From: Bradyrhizobium sp. dw_411
Lineage (GTDB): Bacteria; Pseudomonadota; Alphaproteobacteria; Rhizobiales; Xanthobacteraceae
Direction: 5' to 3'
DNA: 64,000 nt
Assembly (NCBI RefSeq): GCF_018449695.1
Contig: NZ_JAAVUY010000001.1
Span: forward strand, 62,001-126,000
A model generated the notes under the pieces. It was not told the origin of the DNA, made no database searches, and saw nothing but the letters and a program-made list of their open reading frames with translations. This document shows, piece by piece, positions 24,483 to 35,163 of this stretch; position 1 is the stretch's first letter, and the number at the start of each line of letters is the position of its first letter. The position numbers and the translations under genes are program-made.

Positions 24483-25325
24483 ATGACCGTTGAACTACCC
24501 GCGCTTGAACGAGCCGACCTGGTGGAAAGCCACACCCCCAACCGCCTGCGGCGTTACGCGCGGCCGGCGCTGGGATTGCTGCTGCCGGTGGGTATCGCGC
24601 TGGTGTGGGAGCTCGTGGTTTGGCTCGGCCTGTCCAACGGACGGCTGGTGCCGCCGCCAACCAAAATATTCGCGACCATCATGGAGCTTGCGCGCAGCGG
24701 CGAACTCGCACGCCACATCACGGCGACGCTGACGCGGGTCGTGCTGGGATTCGGCCTTGGCGTCATCGCCGGGACTGTGCTCGGCGCCGTCTCCGGCTAT
24801 TGGGGGGTGGCGCGGCGGCTGCTCGATCCCACCGTGCAGGCGCTGCGCGCGATCCCCTCGATTGCCTGGGTGCCGCTGTTCATCCTGTGGCTCGGCATTT
24901 TCGAGACCTCGAAAATCGCGCTGATCGCGGTCGGAGTTTTCTTCCCGGTCTATCTCGGCGTGATGGGCGCGATCCTGTCGGTCGATCGCAAAATCGTCGA
25001 AGTCGGCCGCACTTTCCGTCTCAGTGGACCCGCAATGATCCGCCGCATTCTGCTGCCCGCGGTGTTGCCGGCCTATGTGGTGTCGCTGCGGGTCGGCCTC
25101 GGGCTCGGCTGGATGTTCGTGGTCGCCGCCGAATTCATGGGCGCGTCCGAAGGCCTGGGTTATCTCCTGATCGACGGCCAGCAGCTCGGCAAACCGGCGC
25201 AGATCCTGGCCGCGATCGTGATCTTCGCGATCCTCGGCAAGACCACCGACTGGCTGATCGAAATCGCCTCGGCGCCATTGTTGCGCTGGCAGGATGCGTT
25301 CAGCCGCCCAGGTGGAGGCGCCTGA
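24483..25325 (+). CDS. Sulfonate-type ABC transporter permease (SsuC-like)
   Basis: 280-residue permease with about six helices. The EAA loop characteristic of BPD permeases reads EVGRTFRLSGPAMIRRILLPAVLPAY, and the C terminus GLGYLLIDGQQLGKPAQILAAIV is typical of the SsuC/TauC group. MTVELPALE at 24483 is the first Met after the intergenic palindrome, and the frame stays open back through the repeat. The stop overlaps the ATPase ATG by one base. Confidence 0.9.
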   Translation: MTVELPALERADLVESHTPNRLRRYARPALGLLLPVGIALVWELVVWLGLSNGRLVPPPTKIFATIMELARSGELARHITATLTRVVLGFGLGVIAGTVLGAVSGYWGVARRLLDPTVQALRAIPSIAWVPLFILWLGIFETSKIALIAVGVFFPVYLGVMGAILSVDRKIVEVGRTFRLSGPAMIRRILLPAVLPAYVVSLRVGLGLGWMFVVAAEFMGASEGLGYLLIDGQQLGKPAQILAAIVIFAILGKTTDWLIEIASAPLLRWQDAFSRPGGGA

Positions 25326-26110
25326 TGCTGGTGCTCAACACAGTCGGAAAAACCTATCCCAATGGCGTCCACGCGCTGGAGCGCTTCTCGGCCGACATCG
25401 GCATCGGCGAGATCATCGCGATCATCGGCGGCTCCGGCTGCGGAAAGTCGACACTGTTGCGCGCCATCGCCGGGCTTGATAGGGCCACCTCCGGCACCGT
25501 GACGCTCGACGGTGAGGCGATCACGGCGCCGCATCCCAAGATCGGCATCATCTTTCAGGAACCGCGGCTGCTGCCCTGGCTCAGCGTCGCCGACAATATT
25601 GGCTTCGGCCTGTCGGAGCTGCCGCCGGCCCTTCGCCGCGAGAAGGTCGCGCTCGCGCTGGCGCGGGTCGGGCTCACCGAAAAAGCCAGCGCATGGCCGC
25701 GCGAATTGTCCGGCGGACAGGCGCAACGTGTCGCGATCGCACGCGCGCTGGTGCCACAGCCGGAAGTGCTGCTGCTGGACGAGCCATTCTCGGCGCTGGA
25801 TGCCTTCACGCGGCGAGATTTGCAGGACCATCTACTCGACCTCTGGGCCGATACACGGCCGACATTGGTGCTGGTCACCCATGATGTCGACGAGGCCGTG
25901 GTGCTGGCCGACCGCGTGCTGGTGATGCGGCCGCGGCCGGGACGTCTGTTCGAGGAGATCAAGATCAATCTGGCGCGGCCGCGCGACCGACAATCGCCGC
26001 TATTCGACAATTTCAAGCGCCGCGTGCTGACCGCACTGGACCGCTCGCTCGACCGCAGCGTGCCGGATGCCGACCCGAAATCGACCGCGGGCGAAGCGAT
26101 GTGGTGGTGA
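25325..26110 (+). CDS. Sulfonate-type ABC transporter ATP-binding protein (SsuB-like)
   Basis: 261-residue importer ATPase. Walker A GGSGCGKST, Q loop IIFQEPRLLPWL, signature LSGGQAQRVAIARAL, Walker B VLLLDEPFSALD and switch VTHDVDEAV are all canonical for the SsuB/TauB/NrtD group. Translation is coupled to the permease (TGATG overlap). Together with the two upstream genes it forms a complete high-affinity importer. Confidence 0.93.
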   Translation: MLVLNTVGKTYPNGVHALERFSADIGIGEIIAIIGGSGCGKSTLLRAIAGLDRATSGTVTLDGEAITAPHPKIGIIFQEPRLLPWLSVADNIGFGLSELPPALRREKVALALARVGLTEKASAWPRELSGGQAQRVAIARALVPQPEVLLLDEPFSALDAFTRRDLQDHLLDLWADTRPTLVLVTHDVDEAVVLADRVLVMRPRPGRLFEEIKINLARPRDRQSPLFDNFKRRVLTALDRSLDRSVPDADPKSTAGEAMWW

Positions 26111-26177
26111 CATCTGAGCTGCGACCCATTACATCCCAAACGAATTAAACGACGTGAATTAAATCCGGGAGAGAACA

Positions 26178-26687
26178 ATGGACGCCGCCGAACTCCGCGC
26201 CACGCAGGCCCCGATCAAGGACAAGTACAAGACCGACCCCAAGGCTGCGTTCATCACGCTGAAAGCCAAAGGCTCGATCGACAGCGAAGGCATCGCCTGC
26301 AAGGTCGAAACCGGCCGCGCGCTGGCGGTCGCCGGCCTGCATCCGGCCACCGGCGGCTCCGGGCTTGAACTGTGCTCCGGCGACATGCTGCTGGAAGCGC
26401 TGGTCGCCTGCGCCGGCGTCACCCTCAAATCGGTCGCGACCGCGATCGAAGTGCCGCTCAAAACAGGTATCGTCACCGCCGAAGGCGATCTGGATTTCCG
26501 CGGCACGCTCGGCGTCGACAAGGAAGCGCCAGTCGGCTTTGCTGAAATCCGACTGCGCTTCGACGTCGACACGGAAGCGCCGCAGGACAAGCTCGATCTG
26601 TTGCTGAAACTCACCGAGCGTTACTGCGTAGTCTACCAGACCATCAAGAACGGCCCGAAGGTTTCGGTGACGATGCAAAGGGTGTGA
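26178..26687 (+). CDS. OsmC family peroxiredoxin-like protein
   Basis: 169 residues with the OsmC/Ohr fold. The two conserved cysteines are C78 (ALVACAGVT) and C150 (ERYCVVYQT), as expected for thiol-dependent reduction of hydroperoxides. It lies 67 bases after the ATPase gene on the same strand, so it may be cotranscribed with the importer. That would suggest a link between sulfur-compound uptake and thiol redox, but this is inference. Confidence 0.88.
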   Translation: MDAAELRATQAPIKDKYKTDPKAAFITLKAKGSIDSEGIACKVETGRALAVAGLHPATGGSGLELCSGDMLLEALVACAGVTLKSVATAIEVPLKTGIVTAEGDLDFRGTLGVDKEAPVGFAEIRLRFDVDTEAPQDKLDLLLKLTERYCVVYQTIKNGPKVSVTMQRV

Positions 26688-26811
26688 GGACGCAGCTCGT
26701 CGTCCCGGCCCAGTGCGCAATTGCGCACAAGGAGCCGGAACCCATACGCCGTGTCATCTCGATTAGAAAGAACTGTTTGCGGACTTTCGCACACCACGGA
26801 CAGTTGTGGTT

Positions 26812-26842
26812 ATGGGTCCCTGCGTTCGCAGGGACGACAGCT
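26812..26842. repeat. Short GTCCCTGCG inverted repeat
   Basis: GTCCCTGCG / CGCAGGGAC perfect inverted repeat just upstream of the membrane protein gene. The surrounding 26690-26850 has no gene. I saw no second copy of this element in the window. Confidence 0.5.
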
Positions 26843-26859
26843 TGGCTAGTCACGCCTCC

Positions 26860-27654
26860 ATGTCCCCCGAACTCACCCTCATTCTGACGCTCGGGCTGCG
26901 CATGGCCTTCACTGCCGCGTTGGTCGTGACGGCGGCGTTCATCACCGAACGGTCGGGTCCGGTGATCGGCGCGCTGATTGCGACGTTGCCGTTTTCGGCC
27001 GGGCCTTCTTACGTTTTTCTGTCGCTCGACCATGACTCAGCCTTCATCGCGCAGGGCGCGCTGGCGAGCCTGCCGATCAATGCCGCGACGATGTTCATGG
27101 GACTCACTTATGTTGTGCTGGCGCAGCGCTGGAATGCGCTGGTCAGTACCGGCGGCGGCGTCGCGGTCTGGATCGGGCTCGCCGCGCTGATGCGCCTGGT
27201 CCCGTGGACGCTGGCGACGGGTCTTCTCGCCAATGCGATCGCGTTTGCGATCTGCCTGCCGCTGCTGCGGCGCTTTCGTCACGCCAAAATGCCGCTGATC
27301 ACCCGACGCTGGTACGACATCCCGCTGCGCGCCGGGCTGGTCGCAACGCTGGTGGCCATCGTCACGACGCTCTCTGGCTGGGTCGGCCCCGGCGTCAGCG
27401 GAACCATCGCGCTGTTTCCGGTGGTGTTCAGCAGCATCATGCTGATCCTGCACCCGCGCATCGGCGGACCGGCCACCGCGGCGGTGGTCGCCAATTCCGG
27501 CTGGGGCCTGATGGGATTCGGCCTCGGGGTTGCGGTGCTGCAAGTCGCCGCGTTGCCGTTCGGCTCGGCGATTGCGCTGAGTCTCGCGCTGGCGACTTGC
27601 GTGATCTGGAATTTGGGATTGTGGTGGATCGGGCGAAGAGCGATCACTCGTTGA
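26860..27654 (+). CDS. Polytopic membrane protein, unknown function
   Basis: 264 residues with about eight hydrophobic segments (for example MAFTAALVVTAAFITERSGPVIGALIATLP, LVSTGGGVAVWIGLAALMRLV, GVSGTIALFPVVFSSIMLIL, ALSLALATCVIWNLGLWWIG). SGPVIGALIATLPFSAGPSYVFLSL near the N terminus looks conserved, but no family name can be given. The ATG at 26860 is chosen because the upstream part of the open frame lies in repeat DNA. It may be a small transporter or permease. Confidence 0.75.
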   Translation: MSPELTLILTLGLRMAFTAALVVTAAFITERSGPVIGALIATLPFSAGPSYVFLSLDHDSAFIAQGALASLPINAATMFMGLTYVVLAQRWNALVSTGGGVAVWIGLAALMRLVPWTLATGLLANAIAFAICLPLLRRFRHAKMPLITRRWYDIPLRAGLVATLVAIVTTLSGWVGPGVSGTIALFPVVFSSIMLILHPRIGGPATAAVVANSGWGLMGFGLGVAVLQVAALPFGSAIALSLALATCVIWNLGLWWIGRRAITR

Positions 27655-27657
27655 ACC

Positions 27658-27770
27658 CGTCATTGCCTGCGACAAACGCAAAGCGTTTGCGTAAGGGAGC
27701 GAAGCGACGAAGCAATCCATAGGGCCATTCGCTTCGAAAATGGATTGCTTCGCTACGCTCGCAATGACGG
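27658..27770. repeat. Palindromic repeat, CCGTCATTGCGAG family, copy 2
   Basis: Inverted repeat from CGTCATTGCCTGCGACAAAC through GAAGCAATCCA to ATGGATTGCTTCGC and CTCGCAATGACGG. It is longer than 17635-17716 because of an inner GCAAAGCGTTTGC insertion. Confidence 0.9.
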
Positions 27771-27782
27771 CCAAGTAACTTG

Positions 27783-27858
27783 TAGCCCGGATGAGCGCAG
27801 CGACATCCGGGATGAACGCGGCACCGACCCCGGATATCGCTGCGCTCATCCGGGTTAC
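27783..27858. repeat. TAGCCCGGATGAGCGCAGCG palindrome
   Basis: Full mirror-image element: TAGCCCGGATGAGCGCAGCG on the left, CGCTGCGCTCATCCGGGTTA on the right. Half of it also lies at 2607-2636. It directly follows the mutS stop and is a likely terminator hairpin between convergent genes. Confidence 0.85.
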
Positions 27859-27864
27859 GAAGCT

Positions 27865-30603
27865 TTATTGCTTCGGCAGCTTCGCCTTCAACGCATACAG
27901 CGCTTCCAACGCATCGCGCGGCGACATCTCGTCCGGATGCAGCGCGCGCAACGCTTCCATCAGCTTTTCAGCCTCGCTCGCAGGTGCAGGCTCGGCCGCG
28001 GCACGCGAGGGCACCGCGAACAGCGGCAGATCGTCGGCCAGCGCACGCGCGGTCTGGCCGCGGTCCTGCGCTTCCAGCTTGGCCAACACCGACTTGGCGC
28101 GCGCGATCACCGCCGGCGGCAGGCCTGCGAGTTTTGCCACTTGAATGCCATAGGAGCGATCCGCCGAACCGGGCAGCACCTCATGCAGGAACACCACGTC
28201 GCCCTGCCATTCCTTGACCCGCACGGTGGCGTTGAACAGCCGGGGCAGTTTGGCGGAGAGCGCGGTAAGTTCATGATAATGCGTCGCGAACAATGCGCGG
28301 CATCGATTGGCCTCGTGCAGATGTTCGATCGCGGCCCAGGCGATCGACAGCCCGTCGAAGGTCGCGGTGCCGCGGCCGATCTCGTCGAGGATCACCAGCG
28401 AGCGTTCGCTGGCCTGATTGAGGATGACGGCGGTTTCCACCATCTCCACCATGAAGGTGGAGCGTCCCCGCGCCAGATCGTCCGCCGCGCCGACGCGCGA
28501 GAACAGCCGGTCGACGATGCCGATCCGCGCTCGCGCCGCCGGCACGAAGCAGCCGGTCTGCGCCATCAGCGCAATCAGCGCGTTCTGACGGAGAAAGGTC
28601 GATTTACCCGCCATGTTGGGGCCGGTGATCAGCCAGATCTGGCCTGATTTCTGCGCCGGTCCGGGAGACAGATCGCAGGCATTGGCGATGAACGGCTGGC
28701 CGTCGCGCTTCAGCGCCTGCTCGACCACGGGATGACGGCCGCCTTCGATCGCGAAACCGAGCGAGCCATCGACCTCCGGCCGCACATAATTGTCATCGAC
28801 CGCGAGTTTTGCGAGCGCGGTTGCGACATCGAGCATCGCGAAGGCGTGCGCGGCGGCGCGCAGATCGTCGCTGGCCGCGATTGCCAGCGCACAGAGCCGC
28901 TCGAAAATTTCGAGCTCCAGCCCGAGCGCGCGGTCGCCGGCATTGGCAATTTTAGCCTCGATCTCGCCGAGTTCTGATGTCGTGAAGCGAACCTGCCCGG
29001 CCAGGGTCTGGCGATGGATGAAGGTCGCGTTCAACGGCGGCGCCATCAGCTTGTCGCCGTGCTGCGCGGTCACCTCGACGAAATAACCGAGCACATTGTT
29101 ATGGCGAATCTTGAGACCCTTGACGCCGGTATCATCGGCGTAGCGCGCCTGCATCGCGGCTACCACGAGACGCGAGGCGTCGCGCAGATTGCGGGTTTCA
29201 TCGAGCGCCAGCTCATAGCCCTCGCGCACGAAGCCGCCGTCGCGTTTGATCAAGGGCAATTGCTCAGCCAAGGCACGCTCGAATTCGCGCGCGAGGTCGC
29301 GCGACGGACGGCGCAACGCCGCCATGACCGCGGCGATCTCTTGCGGCGCATCGTCGAGCCCGGCAAGCTTTGCGAGCGCCTCATCCGCAGCGAGGATACC
29401 GTCGCGTAGCCCAGCGAGATCGCGCGGCCCGCCGCGCCCGACCGACAAGCGCGCCAGCGCGCGCGACATGTCCGGCGCCGCACGCAGCGTGCCGCGCACA
29501 TCATCGCGCACGGCGGAGGCCGCGACGAAAGCCGCGATGGCATCGAGCCGGCGCGCAATACCGTCGCTGTCGGTCAGCGGCGCCGCGAGTCTCTGTGCAA
29601 GTAGCCGCGATCCGGCGGGTGTCACCGTGCAGTCGATCGCATCGAGCAGCGATCCGCGCCGCTCGCCAGCCAACGTGCGCGTCAGTTCGAGATTGGCGCG
29701 CGTCGCCGGATCGATCGCCATGGTGGTGCCGGCAGCCTCGCGTGCCGGCGGCGACAGCGGCGGACGTTTGCCCACTTGGGTGCGGTCGATATAGGTGACG
29801 GCCGCAGCCGCGGCGGTCGCTTCCAGCCGCGACATCGCGCTGAGGCCGTCCATGGTGGCGACCGCGAAATAATCGCACAGCCGCCGCTCGGCGGTGGCGC
29901 TGTCGAAGACGTCACGGGTCAGCGGCGTCACCGCCGGCAATTCGCGCAGCAACTGCCCCAGATCCGCGTCGCCATAGAGCGCGTCGGTCACGATGACTTC
30001 GTTGGGATTGATGCGCGCCAGCGTCGCCGCGAGCTCGCCGGTCGAACATTCCGTAACAATGAATTCCGAAGTGGAGATATCGATCCAGGCGAGGCCAATG
30101 CGGTCGGCACCAACAGAGCCCCGCGCCCGCGCAATCGCCAGCAGATAATTGTTGGTGCGCGCATCCAGCAGATTGTCTTCGGTCAGCGTGCCCGGCGTGA
30201 CCAGCCGCACCACGTCGCGGCGCACCACGCTCTTGTTGCCGCGCGCCCGTGCCGCGGCGGGGTCTTCCATCTGTTCGCACACCGCGACGCGATGGCCCGA
30301 GGCGATCAGGCGATGCAGATAGTCCTCAGAGCGCTCCACCGGCACGCCGCACATCGGGATATCCATGCCCTGATGCTTGCCGCGCTTGGTCAGCATGATG
30401 CCGAGCGCGCGCGAGGCGATCTCGGCGTCGTCAAAGAACAGCTCGTAGAAATCGCCCATCCGGTAAAACAGCAGCAGCCCGGGATTGGCGGCCTTGATTT
30501 CGAGGTACTGCTCCATCATCGGCGTCACGCGCGCCTCGGCGGCGGGCGCGGCGTCTGGTGGCACGGGTTCTGATGGCACGGGGATGGGCTGCTGGATGGT
30601 CAT
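27865..30603 (-). CDS. mutS: DNA mismatch repair protein MutS
   Basis: 912-residue mismatch-recognition ATPase. The N-terminal wedge [15 protein letters not shown] contains the Phe-x-Glu contact with the mismatch. The connector, lever and clamp follow. The C-terminal ATPase has Walker [14 protein letters not shown], then [12 protein letters not shown], Walker [17 protein letters not shown] and the ATHYHELT switch. The length is normal. It acts with MutL, which is not in the window. Confidence 0.96.
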   Translation of the reverse strand: MTIQQPIPVPSEPVPPDAAPAAEARVTPMMEQYLEIKAANPGLLLFYRMGDFYELFFDDAEIASRALGIMLTKRGKHQGMDIPMCGVPVERSEDYLHRLIASGHRVAVCEQMEDPAAARARGNKSVVRRDVVRLVTPGTLTEDNLLDARTNNYLLAIARARGSVGADRIGLAWIDISTSEFIVTECSTGELAATLARINPNEVIVTDALYGDADLGQLLRELPAVTPLTRDVFDSATAERRLCDYFAVATMDGLSAMSRLEATAAAAAVTYIDRTQVGKRPPLSPPAREAAGTTMAIDPATRANLELTRTLAGERRGSLLDAIDCTVTPAGSRLLAQRLAAPLTDSDGIARRLDAIAAFVAASAVRDDVRGTLRAAPDMSRALARLSVGRGGPRDLAGLRDGILAADEALAKLAGLDDAPQEIAAVMAALRRPSRDLAREFERALAEQLPLIKRDGGFVREGYELALDETRNLRDASRLVVAAMQARYADDTGVKGLKIRHNNVLGYFVEVTAQHGDKLMAPPLNATFIHRQTLAGQVRFTTSELGEIEAKIANAGDRALGLELEIFERLCALAIAASDDLRAAAHAFAMLDVATALAKLAVDDNYVRPEVDGSLGFAIEGGRHPVVEQALKRDGQPFIANACDLSPGPAQKSGQIWLITGPNMAGKSTFLRQNALIALMAQTGCFVPAARARIGIVDRLFSRVGAADDLARGRSTFMVEMVETAVILNQASERSLVILDEIGRGTATFDGLSIAWAAIEHLHEANRCRALFATHYHELTALSAKLPRLFNATVRVKEWQGDVVFLHEVLPGSADRSYGIQVAKLAGLPPAVIARAKSVLAKLEAQDRGQTARALADDLPLFAVPSRAAAEPAPASEAEKLMEALRALHPDEMSPRDALEALYALKAKLPKQ

Positions 30604-30842
30604 GAAGCTGAGAAACTACAAAATTTCGGTCACCGATCCTATTGCTTTGCCGCGATTGTCCGCGTTTTCCACTCTCTCGATGGCCTCCTTGCGGGACACC
30701 CCCGACGTGGCGGCATAACCGACCTCCCGCCAAAGCGCCGCTGGCGCTAAAGCCTCAATTGACCTGTCTCCAAGCCACTCCTAAAACTCGCCATCAATTC
30801 GAGCCTGTCAGCGCGGAACCGCGGCATTGAGGGAGAGATTCA

Positions 30843-32054
<1,212 letters not shown>

Positions 32055-32061
32055 GTTTCAA

Positions 32062-32160
32062 CCTCATCCTGAGGAGCGGCCACTTGGCCGCGTCTCGAAG
32101 GATGACAGGATTAACCTGATGGTTCGAGACGGCGCTGAAGTAGCGCCTCCTCACCATGAG
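32062..32160. repeat. Two adjacent palindromic repeats between pcaF and pcaH
   Basis: At 32062-32105 an intact palindrome CCTCATCCTGAGGAGC...CGTCTCGAAGGATGA, which is the empty-site form of the element broken at 14918-15147. At 32116-32160 a second palindrome, CTGATGGTTCGAGACGGCGC to CTCACCATGAG. Their hairpins could attenuate readthrough from pcaF into pcaHG. Confidence 0.85.
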
Positions 32161-32180
32161 GGAGACGGTAGGAGCAAATC

Positions 32181-32882
32181 ATGACCCTCGCCTATCCCAT
32201 CACCAGCCTTGCCGCGCATCCGCCGCGGCTGTCGCCGGGCTATAAGAGCACCGTGAAGCGCTCGCCGCAGAAGCCGCTGATCATCATGCGGCATACGCTG
32301 TCGGAATTGACCGGACCGGTCTACGGCCACGAGACCGTGCGCGAGAACGATCACGATCTCACCATCCAGCATAAATCCGAGCCGCTCGGCGAGCGCATCA
32401 TCGTGCACGGCCATGTGCTCGATGAAGACGGCCGCGGCGTGCCGAATGCATTGGTAGAGCTGTGGCAGGCCAATGCCTGCGGCCGCTACATCCATGTGGT
32501 CGACCAGCATCCGGCTCCGCTCGATCCGAACTTTACCGGCGCGGGCCGCGCCCAGACCGATGCGCAGGGCTATTACAAATTCATCACCATCAAGCCCGGC
32601 GCCTATCCGTGGGGTAATCACCACAATGCCTGGCGGCCGGCGCACATCCATTTCTCGGTGTTCGGCCATGCCTTCGTCTCGCGGCTGGTGACGCAGATGT
32701 ATTTTCCCGGCGATCCCCTGTTCGAGTTTGATCCGATCTTCAATTCGGTCCCGGACGAAAACGCGCGGCTGCGGATGGTGTCATCGTTCGATCTCGACAA
32801 CACCCAGCCCGGATGGGCGCTGTGCTACCGCTTCAACATTGTCTTGCGCGGGCGCAGCGCGACGCCGATGGAGACGAAATAG
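32181..32882 (+). CDS. pcaH: Protocatechuate 3,4-dioxygenase beta subunit
   Basis: 233-residue iron(III)-bearing subunit of the intradiol dioxygenase that opens protocatechuate to beta-carboxy-cis,cis-muconate. The non-heme iron ligands lie in NACGRYIHVVDQH (Tyr), GAYPWGNHHNAWRPAHIHF (Tyr, His-x-His). The N terminus contains the expected beta-subunit extension. It is transcribed with pcaG, whose GTG overlaps its stop codon by one base. Confidence 0.94.
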   Translation: MTLAYPITSLAAHPPRLSPGYKSTVKRSPQKPLIIMRHTLSELTGPVYGHETVRENDHDLTIQHKSEPLGERIIVHGHVLDEDGRGVPNALVELWQANACGRYIHVVDQHPAPLDPNFTGAGRAQTDAQGYYKFITIKPGAYPWGNHHNAWRPAHIHFSVFGHAFVSRLVTQMYFPGDPLFEFDPIFNSVPDENARLRMVSSFDLDNTQPGWALCYRFNIVLRGRSATPMETK

Positions 32883-33490
32883 TGCAAGGGAATACCAAGC
32901 CACACGGCGTGACGCCGTCGCAGACCGTCGGCCCGTTCTTCAAATACGGGCTGACGCCAAACGGCGCCTATGAATGGAATGACGCCTTCACCAACAACCT
33001 CGTCACCCCTGATACGTCGGGCGATCGCATCCGGGTCGAGGGACGGGTGTTCGACGGTGATGGCCAACCCGTGCCGGACGCGATGCTGGAGATCTGGCAG
33101 GCCGATGCGCAGGGACGTTTCTCCGATCCGCAGGACAAGCGCGCGCTGCCGAATTCAAGCTTCAAGGGTTTCGGGCGCTGCGGCACCGATCCAAATGGCG
33201 GCTTTGTTTTCGACACCATCAAACCGGGCACGGTGCCCGATCCCGACGGCAAGCCGCAGGCGCCGCATCTCGTGCTGGCGATCTTCGCGCGCGGCATGTT
33301 GCTGCAGCTTTACACGCGGATTTATCTCGGCGGCGAAGCGGCCAATGCCGCCGACCCCGTACTGGCGCTGATACCGGCCGATCGCCGCAACACGCTGATC
33401 GCAGCGCGCGAGCCGGGCGCGGGAAAGGCCGTCTATCGTTTCGATATCCATCTGCAGGGCGACAACGAAACGGTGTTCTTCGATATCTGA
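32882..33490 (+). CDS. pcaG: Protocatechuate 3,4-dioxygenase alpha subunit
   Basis: 202-residue alpha subunit. GVTPSQTVGPFFKYGL at the N terminus, RVEGRVFDGDGQPVPDAMLEIWQADAQGRF and HLVLAIFARGMLLQLYTRIY mark the intradiol fold. It lacks the iron ligands, as usual for alpha chains. The start is a GTG that overlaps the pcaH TAG (TAGTG), indicating translational coupling; longer frames starting inside pcaH are not used. Confidence 0.93.
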   Translation: MQGNTKPHGVTPSQTVGPFFKYGLTPNGAYEWNDAFTNNLVTPDTSGDRIRVEGRVFDGDGQPVPDAMLEIWQADAQGRFSDPQDKRALPNSSFKGFGRCGTDPNGGFVFDTIKPGTVPDPDGKPQAPHLVLAIFARGMLLQLYTRIYLGGEAANAADPVLALIPADRRNTLIAAREPGAGKAVYRFDIHLQGDNETVFFDI

Positions 33491-33492
33491 AG

Positions 33493-33582
33493 CTCGTCAT
33501 GGCCGGGCTTGACCCGGCCATCCATTCCCTCACATGACTTTGAAGATTGATGGATACGCGGGTCAAGCCCGCGTATGACGAG
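33493..33582. repeat. CTCGTCATGGCCGGG palindrome, copy 1
   Basis: Inverted repeat CTCGTCATGGCCGGGCTTGA (continuing CCCGGCCA) to GCGGGTCAAGCCCGCGTATG (continuing ACGAG), directly after the pcaG stop. Copy 2 at 61514-61607. A probable terminator between the convergent pcaG and efflux genes. Confidence 0.85.
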
Positions 33583-33601
33583 TAGCGCGCCGCGCGGGCA
33601 C

Positions 33602-35158
33602 CTACTCCAGCACCGCATGTTCCGGCGCCGCCGACTGCTTGCGCAGCGCGACCTTGCTGGAGCCGATCATGATCGCGAGCGGGATCGCGCACAGCGTGAT
33701 GATCATGACCATCTGATAGTCCAGCGAAAACGCGATGATCTGCGACTGGATGCCGACCACTGCATCCGCCAGCGCGCGACCGCCGTCGGAATTCAGGTCG
33801 ATCATGCCGCGCACGTCCGGCATCTGCAGCGCGTGATTGAACGGGTTGATGTGTTCCGACAGGATTGCGTAGACCCGGCGTCCACCCTCGGTCAGTTGCG
33901 CGATCACAACTGATATACCGATCGAACTCGCGACATTGCGCATCAGGGTCAGCATTGCGGTGCCGTCGGTGCGCAGATGATTGGGCAGCGTCAGGAACGC
34001 CACCGTCGAGAGCGGCACGAACACCAGCCCGAGCCCGAAACCCTGCGCGATGCTGACAACGATGATTTCAGGCACACCGGTCTGGTCGGTCCAGCCGGTC
34101 ATGAAGAACAGCGACAGCGACATCAGCGCCAACCCGCCGATGATCAGGGTGCGCGCCTCGATAAATTTCATGAAGCGGCCGACCAGCATCATCGCGAAAA
34201 ACGTACCGCAGCCGCGGGTCGCCAGCAGCAACCCAGCAGTGATGATGGGATAGCCGATCACATTCTGCAGATAAGGCGACGACAGCGCCATGGTGGAGAA
34301 CAGCACCAGCCCCATCACCGCCATGAATACGCAGCCGCCGACGAAGTTGCGATCCTTGAAGATGGCAAACTGGATGAAAGGCTTTGCGGTCGTCAGCGAA
34401 TGCGCAAAGAAATAATAAAAGCCGACGATGGCGACGATGATCTCGACGATGATCTCGTTGGATTCCAGCCAGCCGAGCTGTTCGCCGCGGTCGAGCGCCA
34501 CCTGCATCGAGCCGATGCCGATCGCGAGCGCGGCAAACCCGAACCAGTCGAACCGCAATTCCGTGTTCTGCTTGGTCTCGTCCATGAAGACCAGCAGACC
34601 GAGCACGGTTACGATCCCGAACGGGAGATTGACGAAAAACACCCAGTGCCAGGAATAGGTTTCGGTTAGCCACGCGCCCAGCGACGGGCCCATGATCGGC
34701 CCCATCATCACGCCCATGCCCCAGATCGACATCGCCTTGGCGCGTTCATGCAGCGCATAGGAGTCCAGCATGACCGCCTGCGACAGCGGCACCAGCGCCG
34801 CGCCGAACACGCCCTGCAGCAGGCGAAACAGCACCATCTGGTTGATGTCCTGCGCCACGCCGCACAGCAGGGATGCGATCGTGAATCCGGCGGAGCAGAC
34901 GATGAAAATCCGCTTGCGGCCGAAGCGATTGGCGATCCAGCCGACCGGCGCAGTCATGATCGCGGCGGCGACGATGTAGGAGGTCAACACCCAGTTGATC
35001 TGATCTTGGGAAGCCGACAGGCTGCCCTGCATATAGGGCAGCGCGACGTTGGCGATCGTGGTGTCCAGCGCCTGCATGATGGTCGCGGTCATGGCGCAGA
35101 TCGTCACCATGTTCCGGCGCAGGCCGGGCACCGCGATCGGGGCAGCGGCGGTGCTCAT
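33602..35158 (-). CDS. DHA2-family multidrug MFS efflux pump (EmrB type)
   Basis: 518 residues with 14 membrane helices. LDTTIANVALPYMQGSLSAS in TM1 is the DHA2 signature, WIANRFGRKRIFI the motif A loop, and GPSLGAWLTETYSWHWVFFVNLPFG the motif C region. It pairs with the HlyD-type adaptor encoded five bases upstream and an outer-membrane channel to export drugs or toxins across both membranes. It is the third gene of the MarR-adaptor-pump operon. Confidence 0.93.
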   Translation of the reverse strand: MSTAAAPIAVPGLRRNMVTICAMTATIMQALDTTIANVALPYMQGSLSASQDQINWVLTSYIVAAAIMTAPVGWIANRFGRKRIFIVCSAGFTIASLLCGVAQDINQMVLFRLLQGVFGAALVPLSQAVMLDSYALHERAKAMSIWGMGVMMGPIMGPSLGAWLTETYSWHWVFFVNLPFGIVTVLGLLVFMDETKQNTELRFDWFGFAALAIGIGSMQVALDRGEQLGWLESNEIIVEIIVAIVGFYYFFAHSLTTAKPFIQFAIFKDRNFVGGCVFMAVMGLVLFSTMALSSPYLQNVIGYPIITAGLLLATRGCGTFFAMMLVGRFMKFIEARTLIIGGLALMSLSLFFMTGWTDQTGVPEIIVVSIAQGFGLGLVFVPLSTVAFLTLPNHLRTDGTAMLTLMRNVASSIGISVVIAQLTEGGRRVYAILSEHINPFNHALQMPDVRGMIDLNSDGGRALADAVVGIQSQIIAFSLDYQMVMIITLCAIPLAIMIGSSKVALRKQSAAPEHAVLE

Positions 35159-35163
35159 GGCGA